Below are positions 41,058-48,621 of a DNA stretch of 52,779 bases, piece by piece. How positions within the stretch are numbered: position 1 is the first letter of the stretch; each line of letters opens with the position of its first letter. The position numbers were made by a program, and so were the translations under genes. Location of the stretch: the NCBI RefSeq assembly GCF_007990755.1, contig NZ_BJXA01000066.1, positions 1 to 52,779 on the forward strand. The letters are read 5' to 3'. The notes under the pieces were generated by a model that searched no databases, had not been told where the DNA came from, and saw only the letters and a list, made by a program, of their open reading frames with translations. The stretch comes from Nocardia ninae NBRC 108245. GTDB taxonomy: Bacteria > Actinomycetota > Actinomycetes > Mycobacteriales > Mycobacteriaceae.

Positions 41058-42347
41058 ATGGACGAACGAACAGCACCGATCTTTCCGGTCGATGATTCCC
41101 GGCGGGGCCGCCTACGGCGCGGTCGGCCGCAGAGTGGTGTGCATCGTCGTCCGGAGCGTCGAGTGGGTCGAACCGCGCTGAAGGTGCTGGCCGGAGGTGT
41201 GTCGATGGCGGTGCTCGCGGGCACCGCAGTCGGATGGGCGACCGAGGGCCGGTTCGATCGCGGATTCACAAGGTCGGCGGCATTGGGTGTGGATGCACCG
41301 AGGTCGCTGGCCGGTGATACCAACGTGCTGCTGATCGGCCTGGACACCCGCAAGGATCAGGCCGGGAACGACCTGCCGAAGGAAATCCTGGATCAGTTGC
41401 ACGCCGGAGACGGCGAAGAGGGCGGATACAACGCGAACACGCTGATTCTGGTGCACATCCCGGCAAATATGAAAAAGATTGTCGCCGTGTCGATTCCGCG
41501 TGACGACTACGTCAAGGTCTCCGGCATTCCCGGCTACACCAACGTGAAGATCAAGGAAGCCTACGGTCTGAAGAAGGCGGCCGTGCAGGATGAACTGATC
41601 AGTCAGGGCGTGACCGACAGCAAGGCACTGGAGCGCGCGGGACGCGAGGCGGGGCGGGCCTCGATCGTGCAGGCGGTGCGCGACCTGACCGGCGTCCCGA
41701 TCGATCGATTCGGCGAGGTCACCCTGGCGGGTTTCTACGATTTGGCCAAGGCATTGGGCGGAGTCGACGTCTGTCTCAACAAGCCGGTGAACGACAGCTA
41801 CTACTCCGGCGCCGATTTCCCTGCGGGCAGGCAGCGGCTCGACCCCGCGCAATCGCTGGCGTTCGTCCGGCAGCGGCACGGCTTGGAGAACGGTGATCTC
41901 GATCGGACCCACCGCCAGCAGGCCTTCCTCACCTCGGTGGCCCTCGATCTGCGCAAGGCGGGCACGTTCACCGATGTCGGCAAGTTGTCTGCGCTGATGG
42001 ACGTCGCGCACCGCAATATCGTGCTGTCCGACGGCTGGAACATCACCGACTTCCTGCGCACCCTCGGCTCGTCCGAGAGCCCGGCCGTCGAATTCCGTAC
42101 CTTGCCGGTGCTGCGCTACGACACCATCGATGGTCAGGACGTCAACATCATCGACCCGGCGGCGATCCGCCGCGAGGTCCGCGCCGCGTTCGGCGATCCG
42201 GACCCCACCGTCGCGTTGTTCAAATCGAGCCGACCGCCGACGCTGCCGACCACCGACCCACTTGCCGGAACAGCAACGCCCACACCGGATGTCGGAGCGC
42301 CGGTCGCTACCACCATCACCGGCAACACCATCCCCTGCGTCAACTGA
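41058..42347 (+). CDS. LytR-CpsA-Psr (LCP) family cell-wall glycopolymer ligase
   Basis: The 429-residue protein has a basic cytoplasmic N-terminus, a transmembrane helix at about residues 40-60, and an extracellular LCP domain. NVLLIGLDTR opens the domain, followed by SIPRDDYVKV, the conserved arginines binding polyprenyl phosphate in this block, and LDPAQSLAFVRQRHGLENGDLDRTHRQQ. LCP enzymes attach arabinogalactan or teichoic-type polymers to peptidoglycan. The C-terminal 45 residues are Thr/Pro-rich, ending in a lone cysteine near the terminus (CVN). An LCP gene is not expected here from the mycobacterial order, so it is a lineage-specific insertion after holA. Confidence 0.92.
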   Translation: MDERTAPIFPVDDSRRGRLRRGRPQSGVHRRPERRVGRTALKVLAGGVSMAVLAGTAVGWATEGRFDRGFTRSAALGVDAPRSLAGDTNVLLIGLDTRKDQAGNDLPKEILDQLHAGDGEEGGYNANTLILVHIPANMKKIVAVSIPRDDYVKVSGIPGYTNVKIKEAYGLKKAAVQDELISQGVTDSKALERAGREAGRASIVQAVRDLTGVPIDRFGEVTLAGFYDLAKALGGVDVCLNKPVNDSYYSGADFPAGRQRLDPAQSLAFVRQRHGLENGDLDRTHRQQAFLTSVALDLRKAGTFTDVGKLSALMDVAHRNIVLSDGWNITDFLRTLGSSESPAVEFRTLPVLRYDTIDGQDVNIIDPAAIRREVRAAFGDPDPTVALFKSSRPPTLPTTDPLAGTATPTPDVGAPVATTITGNTIPCVN

Positions 42348-42597
42348 GTGTCCCGCACCGGCTTGCCCGAAGCCATCCGCTTCGACCGGGATCGCGATTT
42401 CGACTCCGTTGGCGGTCGAGCATCGCTTCGGTCGGTGTCATCCATGCTGGATTTGCGCCCATTGACCCGAAATGTCCTGCCTGGCAACCTGATACCCGGT
42501 GGCCTCCGATGCGGCAACCGGCGACACCCGGGGCGCGGCGACACTAGTTCCCCTACGTCGCAACACTGATCCGCTGCGCCGCAACAGCACCGACCTG

Positions 42598-43230
42598 TCA
42601 CATAGCGGCAGTAACTCGGTCGACTCCCGGCCCGGTCAATGCCGCGAGCCCAGCCTTCCGCCCCGTCGCGACAAGCAGCAGATCACTGATCGGCCCCCGG
42701 ATTTCCTCGGGTCCGTCACCGCCCGCCCATTCCACGTCCGTGGCAACCAGCCGAATCCCACGCAACCGCTTGTGCGAACCGTAGAAAATATTGTTCCGCA
42801 CATGTTCGAGCGCCGCGCACGCCTGCTCGATGGGCACCTCCCGCACCCGGCCGAGCGGTCGCGCAACGTCCTGTCCGTGAATCATCATGTCCACCAACGG
42901 ATCTATCGGACTCGCCCCGGGCGCCCGGTGCGTCGATCCGGCCGACTCACGCACTTGCGCGATCAACTCGGCGGGCGTGAACCGGGCTGCGCGATCGCGA
43001 GCCAGCTTGTCGGTCATCCGGTCCCAATCGCCACGGGCCTTGATGACCCCCACCAGCGTTTCCCGCAGGCTGACCTTGCTGGACAGCGAGACGTGGGCCA
43101 GCACCTGATGCACAGTCCAGCCGGCACACAGTGACTCCACCTGCCATTCGTGCTCGTCGAGGCCGTCGAAGAAGTCGGCCAGCGAGAGCCTTTCGGCCGT
43201 TACCCACGCCTGGATCTGATCTCGGTCCAC
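42598..43230 (-). CDS. Maleylpyruvate-isomerase/MDMPI-family mycothiol-linked protein
   Basis: The 210-residue protein fits the DinB-like four-helix fold of mycothiol-dependent maleylpyruvate isomerases. WQVESLCAGWTVHQVLAHV carries the first metal histidine and LVDMMIHGQDVARPLG the later H-x-x-D pair. Such proteins use mycothiol, or act as mycothiol-dependent transferases in detoxification. The exact reaction is unknown, and most members are uncharacterised. GGAGGAAC stands before the GTG at 43230. The 250-bp region between it and the LCP gene has no supported gene. Confidence 0.85.
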   Translation of the reverse strand: MDRDQIQAWVTAERLSLADFFDGLDEHEWQVESLCAGWTVHQVLAHVSLSSKVSLRETLVGVIKARGDWDRMTDKLARDRAARFTPAELIAQVRESAGSTHRAPGASPIDPLVDMMIHGQDVARPLGRVREVPIEQACAALEHVRNNIFYGSHKRLRGIRLVATDVEWAGGDGPEEIRGPISDLLLVATGRKAGLAALTGPGVDRVTAAM

Positions 43231-43311
43231 TGTGTTCCTCCGGGTTCGGTGTCGTCACCGGTACTGACGACCCGAACCACAGAATTTCATCGCAATGCCG
43301 GAAAGTGAGCG

Positions 43312-43563
43312 TTATGCCTGCTGCGGCGGCTGGACCAGAGCGGCCGTGACTTTGCGGACGAGCGGCAGCACGAGCAGCAGCGTCGGAAAGGCGATGGGCC
43401 AGGACACCGCCCAGGACCGCAACCAGACGCCGACCGCGAGACCGTCGCTCATCAGCGTGCTGATCAGGGACACGATGCAGGTCATCAGAATGGACAGCAG
43501 CATCGGCAGAATCACCGCGGAATACCGGGCGGGCAGCTTGCCAAAAGTGTTGCGAGAGTTCAT
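43312..43563 (-). CDS. DUF2798-like small membrane protein
   Basis: The 83-residue protein has two transmembrane helices, near residues 14-36 (AVILPMLLSILMTCIVSLIS) and 50-70 (SWPIAFPTLLLVLPLVRKV). The LPARYSAVILP start and the FPTLLLVLPLVRKV end match the pattern I associate with DUF2798. Function is unknown. The upstream region has widely spaced inverted copies of CCGTAAGYGTTC, which suggests regulation. It lies between the MDMPI-family gene and the aldo/keto reductase, all on the minus strand but with 80-165 bp gaps. Confidence 0.75.
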   Translation of the reverse strand: MNSRNTFGKLPARYSAVILPMLLSILMTCIVSLISTLMSDGLAVGVWLRSWAVSWPIAFPTLLLVLPLVRKVTAALVQPPQQA

Positions 43564-43571
43564 CGGTCGCT

Positions 43572-43645
43572 CCGTAAGTGTTCGTCAGGCAACGGCACCG
43601 CCGGATCAGCGGGGCCGGTGCGTTGGTTGACGTGAACGCTTACGG
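43572..43645 (-). promoter_or_regulatory. Paired inverted sites upstream of the DUF2798 gene
   Basis: CCGTAAGTGTTC (43572-43583) and GAACGCTTACGG (43634-43645) are inverted copies with one mismatch, centres 62 bp apart (near six helical turns). GCACCG/CGGTGC arms lie between them. Two-site binding with looping is possible. Confidence 0.4.
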
Positions 43646-43680
43646 CGACAGGAAGTCGCGGCGCCGAGCATAGGACAGCC

Positions 43681-43719
43681 GCACGCGGCGGCGCAAGCCG
43701 TGCCCGCACCGCCGCGTGC
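43681..43719 (-). terminator. Terminator hairpin after the aldo/keto reductase gene
   Basis: A perfect 11-bp stem GCACGCGGCGG / CCGCCGCGTGC with a 17-nt loop lies 9 bp past the reductase stop. There is no T tract. Confidence 0.6.
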
Positions 43720-43728
43720 ACCGATTGC

Positions 43729-44799
43729 TCAGGCGCGGGCTTCGATCTTCAGGTCGCCGGAGACGACGCCGCGGGTCATCGGCCGCGCCAGCATGTCGTG
43801 CGGGAAACCGAGTTCGATGGCGCTGGCCCGCTCGAGCCGAGCCAACTGCGCGGGGTCGAATTCGACATCGAGCGCGCCGAGGTTGTCCTCGAGTTGGGCG
43901 GCGGTGCGGGCGCCGATGATGGGCGAGGTCACACCGGGATTGCGCAGCGTCCAGGCCAGCGCGACCTGCGCGGGCGTCTTGCCCAGCTCGGTGGCGACAT
44001 CCTTGACCACGTCCGCGTTGGACAGCGACCGCTCGGTGAGCGCGCCCTGCGCGGCCGCGACGTTCTTGCGAGTGCCCTCGACCGAGCCCTCGCTTCGGTG
44101 ATCCAGGTCTTCGCGGGTGTATTTGCCGGTGAGCACGCCGCTGCCGAGCGGTGACCACGGAATCACGCCCAGTCCCAGCTCGCGAGCCATCGGGATGAGG
44201 TCGCGTTCGACGGTGCGCTCGATCAGGCTGTATTCGATCTGCAACGCGATCAGCGGTGACCAGCCACGCAGGTCGGCGATGGTCTGCATGCGGGCCACCT
44301 GCCAGGCCGGCGCATCGGAGATACCGACGTAGAGCACCTTGCCCGAACGCACGAGATCGTCCATGCCACGCAGGATTTCGTCGACGGGAGTCATGAAGTC
44401 CCAAGCGTGCAAGTAGAGCAGATCGATGTAGTCGGTGTTCAGCTTGCGCAGGCTCGCCTCGACCGAGGCGAACATCGACTTGCGGTGGTTCCCACCGGAA
44501 TTGGGGTCACCCGGTCGGCGCAGCATGGTGTATTTCGTTGCCAGCACCAGGCTTTCGCGATTGTCCGCGGTGAATTCGCCGAGGAGTTGCTCGGAGGTGC
44601 CGTTGGTGTACTGGCTCGCCGTGTCGATGAAGTTTCCGCCGCGGTCGAGATAGGTGTCGAAGATCTTGCGGGCCTCGTCCTTATCGGCGCCCCAACCCCA
44701 GTCGGCGCCGAAGGTCATCGTGCCGAGGGACAGCGGAGACACCCGAAGACCGGAGCGGCCGAGCAGCCGGTAGGTGTCGAGGGTACGGACTCCGGACAT
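43729..44799 (-). CDS. Aldo/keto reductase
   Basis: The 356-residue protein is a TIM-barrel aldo/keto reductase. The catalytic tetrad is visible: Asp and Tyr in DTASQYTNG, Lys in LATKY, and His in LLYLHAWD. IPWSPLGSGVLTGKY and the C-terminal IIGARTAAQLEDNL contact NADPH. It reduces aldehydes or ketones, with the substrate unknown. The N-terminus YRLLGRSGLRVSPLSLGTM is standard. It is divergent from an XRE/MmyB-type regulator across a 121-bp interval with repeated sites, so that regulator probably controls it, as is common for this gene pair. Confidence 0.92.
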   Translation of the reverse strand: MSGVRTLDTYRLLGRSGLRVSPLSLGTMTFGADWGWGADKDEARKIFDTYLDRGGNFIDTASQYTNGTSEQLLGEFTADNRESLVLATKYTMLRRPGDPNSGGNHRKSMFASVEASLRKLNTDYIDLLYLHAWDFMTPVDEILRGMDDLVRSGKVLYVGISDAPAWQVARMQTIADLRGWSPLIALQIEYSLIERTVERDLIPMARELGLGVIPWSPLGSGVLTGKYTREDLDHRSEGSVEGTRKNVAAAQGALTERSLSNADVVKDVATELGKTPAQVALAWTLRNPGVTSPIIGARTAAQLEDNLGALDVEFDPAQLARLERASAIELGFPHDMLARPMTRGVVSGDLKIEARA

Positions 44800-44834
44800 G
44801 TCCAGCTCCTTGTCGTTGGTGCTGCGTTGGTGAG

Positions 44835-44900
44835 GAAACCCAGTCTTCAGCGGTGCGACAGGAGGGGTAAGGGAAGGTTTTTCCTGGGAAAGCCAGTCCT
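44835..44900. promoter_or_regulatory. Direct repeats in the AKR / XRE-regulator divergent promoter
   Basis: GAAACCCAGTCTT (44835-44847) and GAAAGCCAGTCCT (44888-44900) match at 11 of 13 positions and are 53 bp apart, about five helical turns. A further GGAAGG-ttttt-CCTGGG pair lies between them. Likely binding sites for the regulator at 44924. Confidence 0.45.
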
Positions 44901-44923
44901 AGGCAGCCGTAATATCGACGGTG

Positions 44924-45865
44924 ATGACCGGAATGGTGAACGCGACAGACGGCGCGAACTCGGGGGCCGGCGGCGGCCGCAGGGCGGCGAGCGCCACCGA
45001 TCCCACCCAGGAATTGGCGGCCTTCCTGCGCGACCGGCGCGAGCGCCTGACGCCCGCTGACCTCGGGTTACCGCCGCGCAGGCAGGCGCGGCGCACGCCG
45101 GGGCTGCGGCGCGAGGAGGTCGCGGAGCTGGCGGGGGTCAGCACCGACTACATCGTCCGGCTGGAGCAGGGACGCGGCCTGCGTCCGTCCGCCGACGTGC
45201 TGGAGGCCTTGTCGCGGGCGCTGCGGCTGACCGCCGACGAACGCGCCTACCTGTTCGATCTGGCCCGGCAGCGGCAGCCGAATGCTGGGAAACCGGCCAC
45301 CGTACCCGCGCCCGCGTTGGCCATGCTGGTGCATGATCTGTCGCCGCTACCGGCGATGCTCATCAACCACCGCTACGACATCCTGGCCTGGAATCGGGAG
45401 ATGTCGCGGCTGATCATCGACTTCGACACGGTGCCGCCGCGCCAGCGCAACTCCATGTGGCTGTGCCTGATGGAGCCGAGCATGCGCGATTTCTACGTGG
45501 AGCGGGAGCGCATCATCCGCGAGGGTGTCGCGGATCTGCGTGCGGCCTGGGCGGCCCATCCGGACGATCAGGTGCTCGGCGAGCTGATCGCGGAGTTCAC
45601 CGCACGCAGCGCCGAGTTCGAGGAGGGTTGGGCCAGGCACGACGTGCGGGTGCAGGGCCGCGGCGCGAAACCGCTGCGGCACCCGGTCGTCGGGCGGCTG
45701 GTGGTCAATTACGAGGTGTTGATGCCGGTGCAGGATCCGGACCAGCGCATCATCATCTATCGGGCGGCCGACGCGGATTCGCAGACGGCGCTGGACCGGC
45801 TGATGGCCGATCCGGCGCCGTTGGTCGATCGGACGGCCTCGGCGGAGCTCACTCCACCGAGCTGA
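44924..45865 (+). CDS. XRE-family regulator with MmyB-like ligand domain
   Basis: The 313-residue protein has an N-terminal helix-turn-helix with the MmyB-type signature LRREEVAELAGVSTDYIVRLEQGR, preceded by RRQARRTPG. A C-terminal PAS-like domain begins PLPAMLINHRYDILAWNREM and ends in YRAADADS. In this family the second domain is thought to bind a small molecule or fatty acid. It is divergent from the aldo/keto reductase. GTG at 44921 is an alternative start one codon upstream. Its last 17 bp overlap the tail of the convergent gene at 45849. Confidence 0.9.
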   Translation: MTGMVNATDGANSGAGGGRRAASATDPTQELAAFLRDRRERLTPADLGLPPRRQARRTPGLRREEVAELAGVSTDYIVRLEQGRGLRPSADVLEALSRALRLTADERAYLFDLARQRQPNAGKPATVPAPALAMLVHDLSPLPAMLINHRYDILAWNREMSRLIIDFDTVPPRQRNSMWLCLMEPSMRDFYVERERIIREGVADLRAAWAAHPDDQVLGELIAEFTARSAEFEEGWARHDVRVQGRGAKPLRHPVVGRLVVNYEVLMPVQDPDQRIIIYRAADADSQTALDRLMADPAPLVDRTASAELTPPS

Positions 45866-46100
45866 GCACTAGCTCCTCGTCCTCTTCCTCCGACTCCTCG
45901 TATCGGCCCTCCCAGTCGTCGTACACGGGTACTTCGTCGTCTCGCGTGACAACCCACTCCAACGAGTACGAGCCCTCCTCGTCGATGGGAACCATCACGT
46001 TCTCGATCTTCACCCCGATGCCCAGGACCTCGGCGGCCCGGATCACGTCGGGCAGATCCTCGCCACGGACCACAGTCTGATTGGCGTAAACGGTAACCAT
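45849..46100 (-). CDS. Small acidic conserved protein, unknown function
   Basis: The 83-residue protein reads MVTVYANQTVVRGEDLPDVI, then VLGIGVKIENVMVPIDEEGSY and an unusually acidic tail rich in Glu (EESEEEDEELV). I do not recognise it. The tidy alternation of hydrophobic and charged residues and normal third-position G/C use suggest a real gene. It converges with the XRE regulator, overlapping by 17 bp. The ribosome-binding sequence before the ATG at 46100 is weak. The frame remains open upstream to 46238, but that part runs through the rpsT terminator and is not expected to be translated. Confidence 0.55.
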   Translation of the reverse strand: MVTVYANQTVVRGEDLPDVIRAAEVLGIGVKIENVMVPIDEEGSYSLEWVVTRDDEVPVYDDWEGRYEESEEEDEELVLSSVE

Positions 46101-46190
46101 GCGCCGAATGGTAGCTGGAACCTCCGACAGGCTGTGGGCCGATCCAGAATCCTCGCGGACGAACAGGCGCTGACCGGGGTATGTGTACGA

Positions 46191-46225
46191 CAAAAGCCGC
46201 CGTGGTCGTCGAGGCCACGGCGGCT
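46191..46225 (-). terminator. Rho-independent terminator of rpsT
   Basis: On the minus strand a perfect 11-bp stem AGCCGCCGTGG-loop-CCACGGCGGCT is followed by TTTTG. It lies 39 bp past the rpsT stop. It is the clearest intrinsic terminator in the window. Confidence 0.85.
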
Positions 46226-46263
46226 GCGTCAGAAGCATGCGGTACCGGATCGGTACCGGGGAA

Positions 46264-46524
46264 TCAGATCTTGTTCAGAGCCAGCGCGAGGGCCGACTTC
46301 TTGTTGGCGGCCTGGTTGGCGTGGATGACGCCCTTCGAGGCAGCCTTGTCGAGCTTGCGGCTCGCGGTCTGGAGCTGCGCGGCGGCCTTCTCTTTGTCGC
46401 CGGCCGCGGCAGCTTCCCGGAAGCTGCGGATCGCGGTGCGCAGCGAGGACTTCACCGACTGGTTACGCTTGCGCGCTTCCTCGTTGGTACGGATCCGCTT
46501 CAACTGGGACTTGATGTTGGCCAC
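46264..46524 (-). CDS. rpsT: 30S ribosomal protein S20
   Basis: The 86-residue protein is ribosomal protein S20, which binds 16S rRNA early in 30S assembly. It begins [20 protein letters not shown] and ends [20 protein letters not shown], both diagnostic. It starts with GTG at 46524 with GAGGAAAC upstream; the open frame further upstream is not coding. The gene is monocistronic and ends at a rho-independent hairpin. S20 commonly autoregulates in bacteria, but no specific element could be recognised in its leader. Confidence 0.97.
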   Translation of the reverse strand: MANIKSQLKRIRTNEEARKRNQSVKSSLRTAIRSFREAAAAGDKEKAAAQLQTASRKLDKAASKGVIHANQAANKKSALALALNKI

Positions 46525-46814
46525 GCCTGTTTCCTCGTGTTCCTGTCGCTGAGTGGTCTGTGCTGGAAAAGTTCCTGCGCGTGCGTCGCACCCTCGATAA
46601 ACGGGTAACGCAACGCCGAAGGTCGAGAATACCAGCCGCCGCTCGGGGCACGAAATCAGCACCGTCGTCCAGCGCTACGCCGACGCGTTCGACCTCGCCG
46701 CCCGTGCCGCGGCGGCCGACGGGGCTCAGCGATCCCGAGGTCGTTGTAGAGAGCACACCTCTGGCGTAGCGTCCCCGGTACAACCCGTTGATCTTGAACG
46801 GCACTGTTTTCTGA

Positions 46815-46843
46815 GCGACACCACGGCTGGCAATAGCTATACG
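46815..46843 (+). promoter_or_regulatory. Candidate promoter of the aquaporin gene
   Basis: GCGACA (46815-46820) and TATACG (46838-46843), 17 bp apart, each match the sigma-A consensus at four of six positions. GGAAGG (46854-46859) is the ribosome-binding site. The remaining part of the 342-bp interval 46525-46866 shows no supported feature. Confidence 0.4.
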
Positions 46844-46866
46844 TCTGGAACGCGGAAGGTGGACAG

Positions 46867-47655
46867 ATGTCTCCAACGGCTCAAGAAGTTGTGGAAGAAG
46901 TCGCCGAGTACGGGCCGATTCCCGACAGCAAGAAGTGGGGAGCGGAGGCGCTCGGCACGTTCGTCCTGGTCATGGGCGGTGTCGGGACGGCGGTGCTCGC
47001 GGGGGATCGGGTCGGGGCGCTGGGTGTGGCGTTGGCCTTCGGACTCTCACTGTTGTTTCTTGTTTATGCGATCGGGCCGATCTCCGGCTGCCACGTGAAT
47101 CCCGCCGTGACGGTCGGTCATCTGCTGCTCGGCAGAATCAGCGTGGTCACCGCGGTCGGTTATTGGATCGCGCAATTGATCGGTGGATTCCTGGCCGGAC
47201 TCGTGCTGTTCGCGCTGGCGAAGAATCTGCCGTCCTACGACCGCGACGTCAATGGACTCGGCGCGAACGGCTGGGGGGCGCACAGCCCTTCGGCGCAGAA
47301 GGGGCCACTCGGTGAGGTCGTGCTGCAGAACGGCTACGGGCTGGCCGCGATGATCATCATCGAGGTGATGTTGACCGCGCTGCTGGTGTTCGTGGTGCTC
47401 GCCTCGACCGATCAGCTCTCCGATGTGCCGCTGGCCGGCCTGTCGATCGGTGTCACGCTGGCCGTCATCCACCTGATCTCGATCCCGGTGGACAACACCT
47501 CGGTCAACCCGGCGCGCAGCCTCGCCGTCGCCCCCTACCAGGACGGTGCGATGGGGCAGGTCTGGGCTTTCGTGGTGTTCCCGCTGATCGGCGGTGCACT
47601 CGGCGCGCTCGTGTACGGCCTGCTGTTCGGTCGCTCGCGCAACGTGCTGTCCTGA
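46867..47655 (+). CDS. aqpZ: MIP-family aquaporin (AqpZ-like)
   Basis: The 262-residue protein has six transmembrane helices and two half-helices with the channel motifs HVNPAVT and SVNPARS. The residues between (VIHLISIPVDNTSVNPAR) include the His and Arg of the water-selective filter, which favours a water channel over a glycerol facilitator. It should carry water across the inner membrane during osmotic shifts. The N-terminus has a short acidic extension (QEVVEEVAEYG). A perfect 12-bp hairpin follows the stop. A channel gene here is not part of the mycobacterial order I recall. Confidence 0.9.
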   Translation: MSPTAQEVVEEVAEYGPIPDSKKWGAEALGTFVLVMGGVGTAVLAGDRVGALGVALAFGLSLLFLVYAIGPISGCHVNPAVTVGHLLLGRISVVTAVGYWIAQLIGGFLAGLVLFALAKNLPSYDRDVNGLGANGWGAHSPSAQKGPLGEVVLQNGYGLAAMIIIEVMLTALLVFVVLASTDQLSDVPLAGLSIGVTLAVIHLISIPVDNTSVNPARSLAVAPYQDGAMGQVWAFVVFPLIGGALGALVYGLLFGRSRNVLS

Positions 47656-47665
47656 GTTGATCCGA

Positions 47666-47699
47666 GAGCCCATCGGCGCCGAGGGGTGCCGATGGGCTC
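47666..47699 (+). terminator. Terminator hairpin after the aquaporin gene
   Basis: A perfect 12-bp stem GAGCCCATCGGC / GCCGATGGGCTC with a 10-nt loop lies 10 bp past the stop. There is no T tract. Confidence 0.7.
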
Positions 47700-47758
47700 G
47701 CGGCTATTCCGTGGTTCGGGGAACGGCGTTGCAGGTCAAGACGATTGCCGTAATCGAT

Positions 47759-48310
47759 TCAGTGCCAGGCGTATTCGGCGCACAACCGGTGGGCGACGAG
47801 GTCGAACGACTTGCGGGGCAGGATGGCGCCCTCGCGCCGGATACCCGCCTCGGGCACGTCGAGCACCCGATCCAGCCGAACCCAGCTCGGCCTGCCCTCC
47901 GGATCCCAACTGCCGCTGCCGATTCCGACCCAGTTCGGGTCGCGCGCCCGGTCCGCCTTCGACGACAGCATCAACCCGAGCAGGGTCCTGCGGTCGCGCC
48001 CGACCACCAGCACCGGCCGGTCCTTGCCATTGCTCGGATCCTCCTCGAACGGCACCCAGGTCCACACGATCTCACCCGGGTCAGCCCGCCCGTCCAACTG
48101 CGGCGAGTACACGATCTGCCGGGCCCGCTCGGCCGTCGGCACCGGAGTGGACGCGGTCGGGCGCACCTTCACCGGAGGCGTGCGCCGCTGACTCAACGAC
48201 CCCACCAGCCGCTCCACCAACCGCGGCCCCTGCTGCCTGACGAGCTTGGGACCCTGCTCCTTAGCGATAAGTCCGAGCTGCTTGCCGAGGGAGTTCCAAC
48301 TTCGGGCCAT
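47759..48310 (-). CDS. PemK/MazF-like protein (Rv2405-type)
   Basis: The 183-residue protein has a basic, Arg/Pro-rich N-terminal region of about 70 residues, then a PemK/MazF-like beta-barrel. GEIVWTWVPFEEDPSNGKDRPVLVVGRD resembles the toxin core, and NWVGIGSGSWDPEGRPSWVRLDR follows. Its place beside lepA matches Rv2405. No antitoxin lies next to it, so it is either a solitary RNase-fold protein or not a toxin. A TATATT box ends 6 bp before the ATG at 48310, and no ribosome-binding site is visible, so leaderless expression is likely. Confidence 0.82.
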   Translation of the reverse strand: MARSWNSLGKQLGLIAKEQGPKLVRQQGPRLVERLVGSLSQRRTPPVKVRPTASTPVPTAERARQIVYSPQLDGRADPGEIVWTWVPFEEDPSNGKDRPVLVVGRDRRTLLGLMLSSKADRARDPNWVGIGSGSWDPEGRPSWVRLDRVLDVPEAGIRREGAILPRKSFDLVAHRLCAEYAWH

Positions 48311-48316
48311 ATTCGC

Positions 48317-48345
48317 AATATAACGGCGCACCGCCGTCTTCTCAC
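48317..48345 (-). promoter_or_regulatory. Candidate leaderless promoter of the PemK-like gene
   Basis: On the minus strand TATATT (48322-48317) with a weak -35 GTGAGA (48345-48340) predicts transcription starting at about the ATG (48310). The rest of the 311-bp interval up to lepA (48311-48621) shows no gene. Confidence 0.4.
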
Positions 48346-48621
48346 GCGCGCCGCGACAGTCCTCGATGCGCCGATTCCGGCGCACAATGCCGGACCGAAC
48401 GACCAGTCCCAGCCAGGACCTTCGCGACCAGGGACGAACCGGCTACCAAGAGGATTCGGGTTCATAGCAAAACGACACCAGGTGTGTGAGCGCCCACTGT
48501 TTCCGGCCGGGGATCACCCTCGGTGGCACCCCGATCCAGCGCTTCAGCACACCGATGGCGGAAGCTTCGTACTGCTCATGGGACGATAGAGGACAGTTTG
48601 CCGATACCCATGAGGAGTGGA

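Noticed and set aside
42348-42597. Short reading frames in the interval between the LCP and MDMPI-family genes
   Set aside because: They lack ribosome-binding sites and overlap the ends of the flanking genes. No hairpin or repeat is strong enough to report.
47759-48310. Active toxin-antitoxin module at the PemK-like gene
   Set aside because: No antitoxin-like frame flanks it, and its location beside lepA is conserved in mycobacteria, so an ordinary housekeeping role is as likely.
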